Shown: positions 62,631 to 64,000 of the stretch, one piece after another | How positions within the stretch are numbered: position 1 is the stretch's first letter | How the letters are laid out: each line of letters begins with the position of its first letter | Source of the DNA: Bifidobacterium avesanii | Lineage (GTDB): Bacteria > Actinomycetota > Actinomycetes > Actinomycetales > Bifidobacteriaceae | Direction of reading: 5' to 3' | Length of the DNA: 64,000 bases | Assembly (NCBI RefSeq): GCF_009299475.1 | Contig: NZ_WBSN01000006.1 | Location: 1-64,000, forward strand | The notes under the pieces: generated by a model | Seen by the model: only the letters and a program-made list of their open reading frames with translations | Told to the model about the DNA's origin: nothing | The model's database searches: none | Made by a program: the position numbers and the translations under genes

Positions 62631-64000
62631 ATGATGTTCTGCACGAATTGCGGCACGCCGCGAGACGGCGACACCAGATTCTGCACCCAATGCGGGCAGC
62701 GGTTCGCCGACGACGTGCCGGTCGACGAATCTGCCGAGTCCGCCGCGCCCGAGCCCGCCGCGCCCGAGACCGCATCCACGCCGGTGCCGACGCCGCATCC
62801 GAACCCGCCGGCATCCCCGGACTTCCGCCAGCCGCCGGCCTTTGTGCCGTCCCCGCAGACGCCGCCCGCGGCGCAGCCGCTGCCGTCCGCCCAGCCGTTG
62901 CCCGCGCAGCCATCATACGCGCCCCGTCCCGTGCCCCAACCCCAGTCCGCGCAGCAGCCCGCATTCCCCCAACCGGCCCCGGCCGTTCTGGCCTCCGCCG
63001 CGCCCGCCGCGGCCGCGCCCGTGGCCCGCAGGCGCATGAAGCGGTCCACCATCGCGGTCCTCTGCACGCTGCTCGTGCTCGTCGCGGGCCTGACCATCGC
63101 GTTCTTCACGCTGCGCGCCACGCTGTTCTCCCCGCGCGAGCCGCTGAGCGCCTACGTCAACGCGATCTCCTCCGGCGATTTCGCCAAGGCGAGCGAACTG
63201 GTCGACCCGGGCATCGACAACGCCAAGCGCGTCCTGCTCGTCAACGACGCCGCCAAGGACGAGAACAACCGCATCAAAAACGTCGAAATCGGCGAACTCA
63301 CGCAGGACAAGGCGACTGGCGACTACGGCGCCACGGTGACCTACACGGTCAACGGCGCCAAGCAGAGCATGCCCGTCACCTTGGAACGCTCCGGCCGCCA
63401 GTGGCTGGTGTTCGACGCGTGGAAGGTGTCCACGCCGATGCTCCAGCAGGTTTCCGTGGCCGTGCCCGCCGCGATGCACCACGTGGACGTCAACGGCGTG
63501 AGCGTCGACCTGGGCGCGCTCGGCCCCGGCTCCTCCGTGGACACCGTGCCGAAGAACTCGGTCAACTACGACCCGAACGCCGACTACTACGACATGACGA
63601 GTTACACCCTCGTCGCCTATCCCGGCGCCTACGCGTTCACCACGTCGCCGTCCGACTATGTGACCACCGAAACGATCACGGTCACCGAACCCGGCGACAC
63701 GGCGTACCTGCTGCCCGAAGCCACGTCCAAGCTCTCCAGCGCGCTGCTCGACAAGATCAACGAGAAACTCAAGCCGTGCCTGGCCGCCAAGACCGCCGCC
63801 GCGCCCGACGGCTGCTCGTACGCCATCGACCTGAGCAATTCGGTCGCGACCATCAACAACGAGACCGTCAGCCGCTCGCTGGACACCAAGCCGTCCATCT
63901 CGGACATCGACTTCAACGACGGCACGTTCACCACGAACTCGTTCAAGATCAGCGCCAAATACCAATACCACTGGTCGACCGACGCCGAGTGGACCGACGG
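62631..64000 (+). CDS. Zinc-ribbon, single-span extracytoplasmic protein, partial
   Basis: The gene runs off the right edge; 456 codons are visible with no stop. It has an N-terminal zinc ribbon (FCTNCGTPRDGDTRFCTQCG), a Pro/Gln/Ala-rich linker to about 125, one membrane segment near 140-162 (AVLCTLLVLVAGLTIAFF), and then an extracellular part resembling the TcaA/YvbJ-type family: LSAYVNAISSGDFAKASELV, a second domain near 265 and a third after 380. Members relate to cell-wall stress and glycopeptide response in Gram-positives; here the function is inferred only from architecture. AAGGAAACG precedes ATG 62631; ATG 62634 is possible. Confidence 0.75.
   Translation, partial: MMFCTNCGTPRDGDTRFCTQCGQRFADDVPVDESAESAAPEPAAPETASTPVPTPHPNPPASPDFRQPPAFVPSPQTPPAAQPLPSAQPLPAQPSYAPRPVPQPQSAQQPAFPQPAPAVLASAAPAAAAPVARRRMKRSTIAVLCTLLVLVAGLTIAFFTLRATLFSPREPLSAYVNAISSGDFAKASELVDPGIDNAKRVLLVNDAAKDENNRIKNVEIGELTQDKATGDYGATVTYTVNGAKQSMPVTLERSGRQWLVFDAWKVSTPMLQQVSVAVPAAMHHVDVNGVSVDLGALGPGSSVDTVPKNSVNYDPNADYYDMTSYTLVAYPGAYAFTTSPSDYVTTETITVTEPGDTAYLLPEATSKLSSALLDKINEKLKPCLAAKTAAAPDGCSYAIDLSNSVATINNETVSRSLDTKPSISDIDFNDGTFTTNSFKISAKYQYHWSTDAEWTD

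Overview
The window is high-GC actinobacterial chromosome, and the gene set points to Bifidobacterium. The evidence is the galactose operon (DeoR-type regulator, HIT-type galT, galK), a lone gcvH with a lipoate-ligase-like gene, the UPF0237/UPF0210 pair, rpoB starting at TTG, and a kinase–FN3–MoxR–DUF58–transglutaminase cluster in the order described for bifidobacteria as the PFNA cluster. The species cannot be named from the sequence alone. There are no rRNA or tRNA genes, no cas genes, and no intact insertion sequence or prophage.

Layout. 0.4-6.8 kb: purine permease, a secreted DUF348/G5/lytic-transglycosylase protein, thioredoxin, a DUF4916 protein, an alpha/beta hydrolase and NudC. 7.1-14.1 kb: L,D-transpeptidase, GcvH, an App1-like phosphatase, an S9 oligopeptidase and LeuB. 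14.4-14.95 kb: an array of regularly spaced palindromes (four copies at 52 bp, then six at 51 bp). 15.3-24.1 kb: lipoate-ligase-like protein, a Crp/GlxR-type regulator, a class A PBP, an old-yellow-enzyme oxidoreductase, PyrD and a Dpm1-like glycosyltransferase. 24.4-27.8 kb: deoR-galT-galK. 28-31 kb: two convergent MFS transporters. 31.3-34.7 kb: ACT protein, UPF0210, TrmL and MutY. 34.7-35.15 kb: an inverted-repeat element with 42-bp periodicity. 35.3-40.5 kb: a membrane-anchored protein of unknown role, an AraC regulator, an SGNH esterase and two tandem solute-binding lipoproteins with no permease nearby. 41-48.8 kb: rpoB-rpoC. 48.6-61.3 kb: the PFNA-type cluster on the minus strand. 61.4-64 kb: two zinc-ribbon membrane proteins, the second cut by the window edge.

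How the parts work together. The Leloir genes form one unit behind a leaderless regulator gene with a well-formed promoter. Peptidoglycan and surface functions are spread through the window (lytic transglycosylase, L,D-transpeptidase with Crp-like sites upstream, PBP1, Dpm1-like enzyme, and the PFNA cluster with its kinase and giant FN3 protein). The PFNA genes overlap by ATGA junctions, so translation is probably coupled, but moxR carries a -1 frameshift in a G-rich tract. The RpoB rifampicin region carries Asn at the position equivalent to E. coli His526, a substitution known to confer rifampicin resistance elsewhere.

The least explained material is non-coding: two intergenic regions with palindromic or inverted repeats spaced close to whole helical turns (51/52 bp and 42 bp). 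The 14.4-14.95 kb array is not CRISPR, because its spacers are related to each other; it looks like a phased protein-binding array or an RNA-hairpin array. Many genes have a -10-like hexamer 6-9 nt before an ATG or GTG and no clear Shine-Dalgarno, which suggests frequent leaderless transcription.
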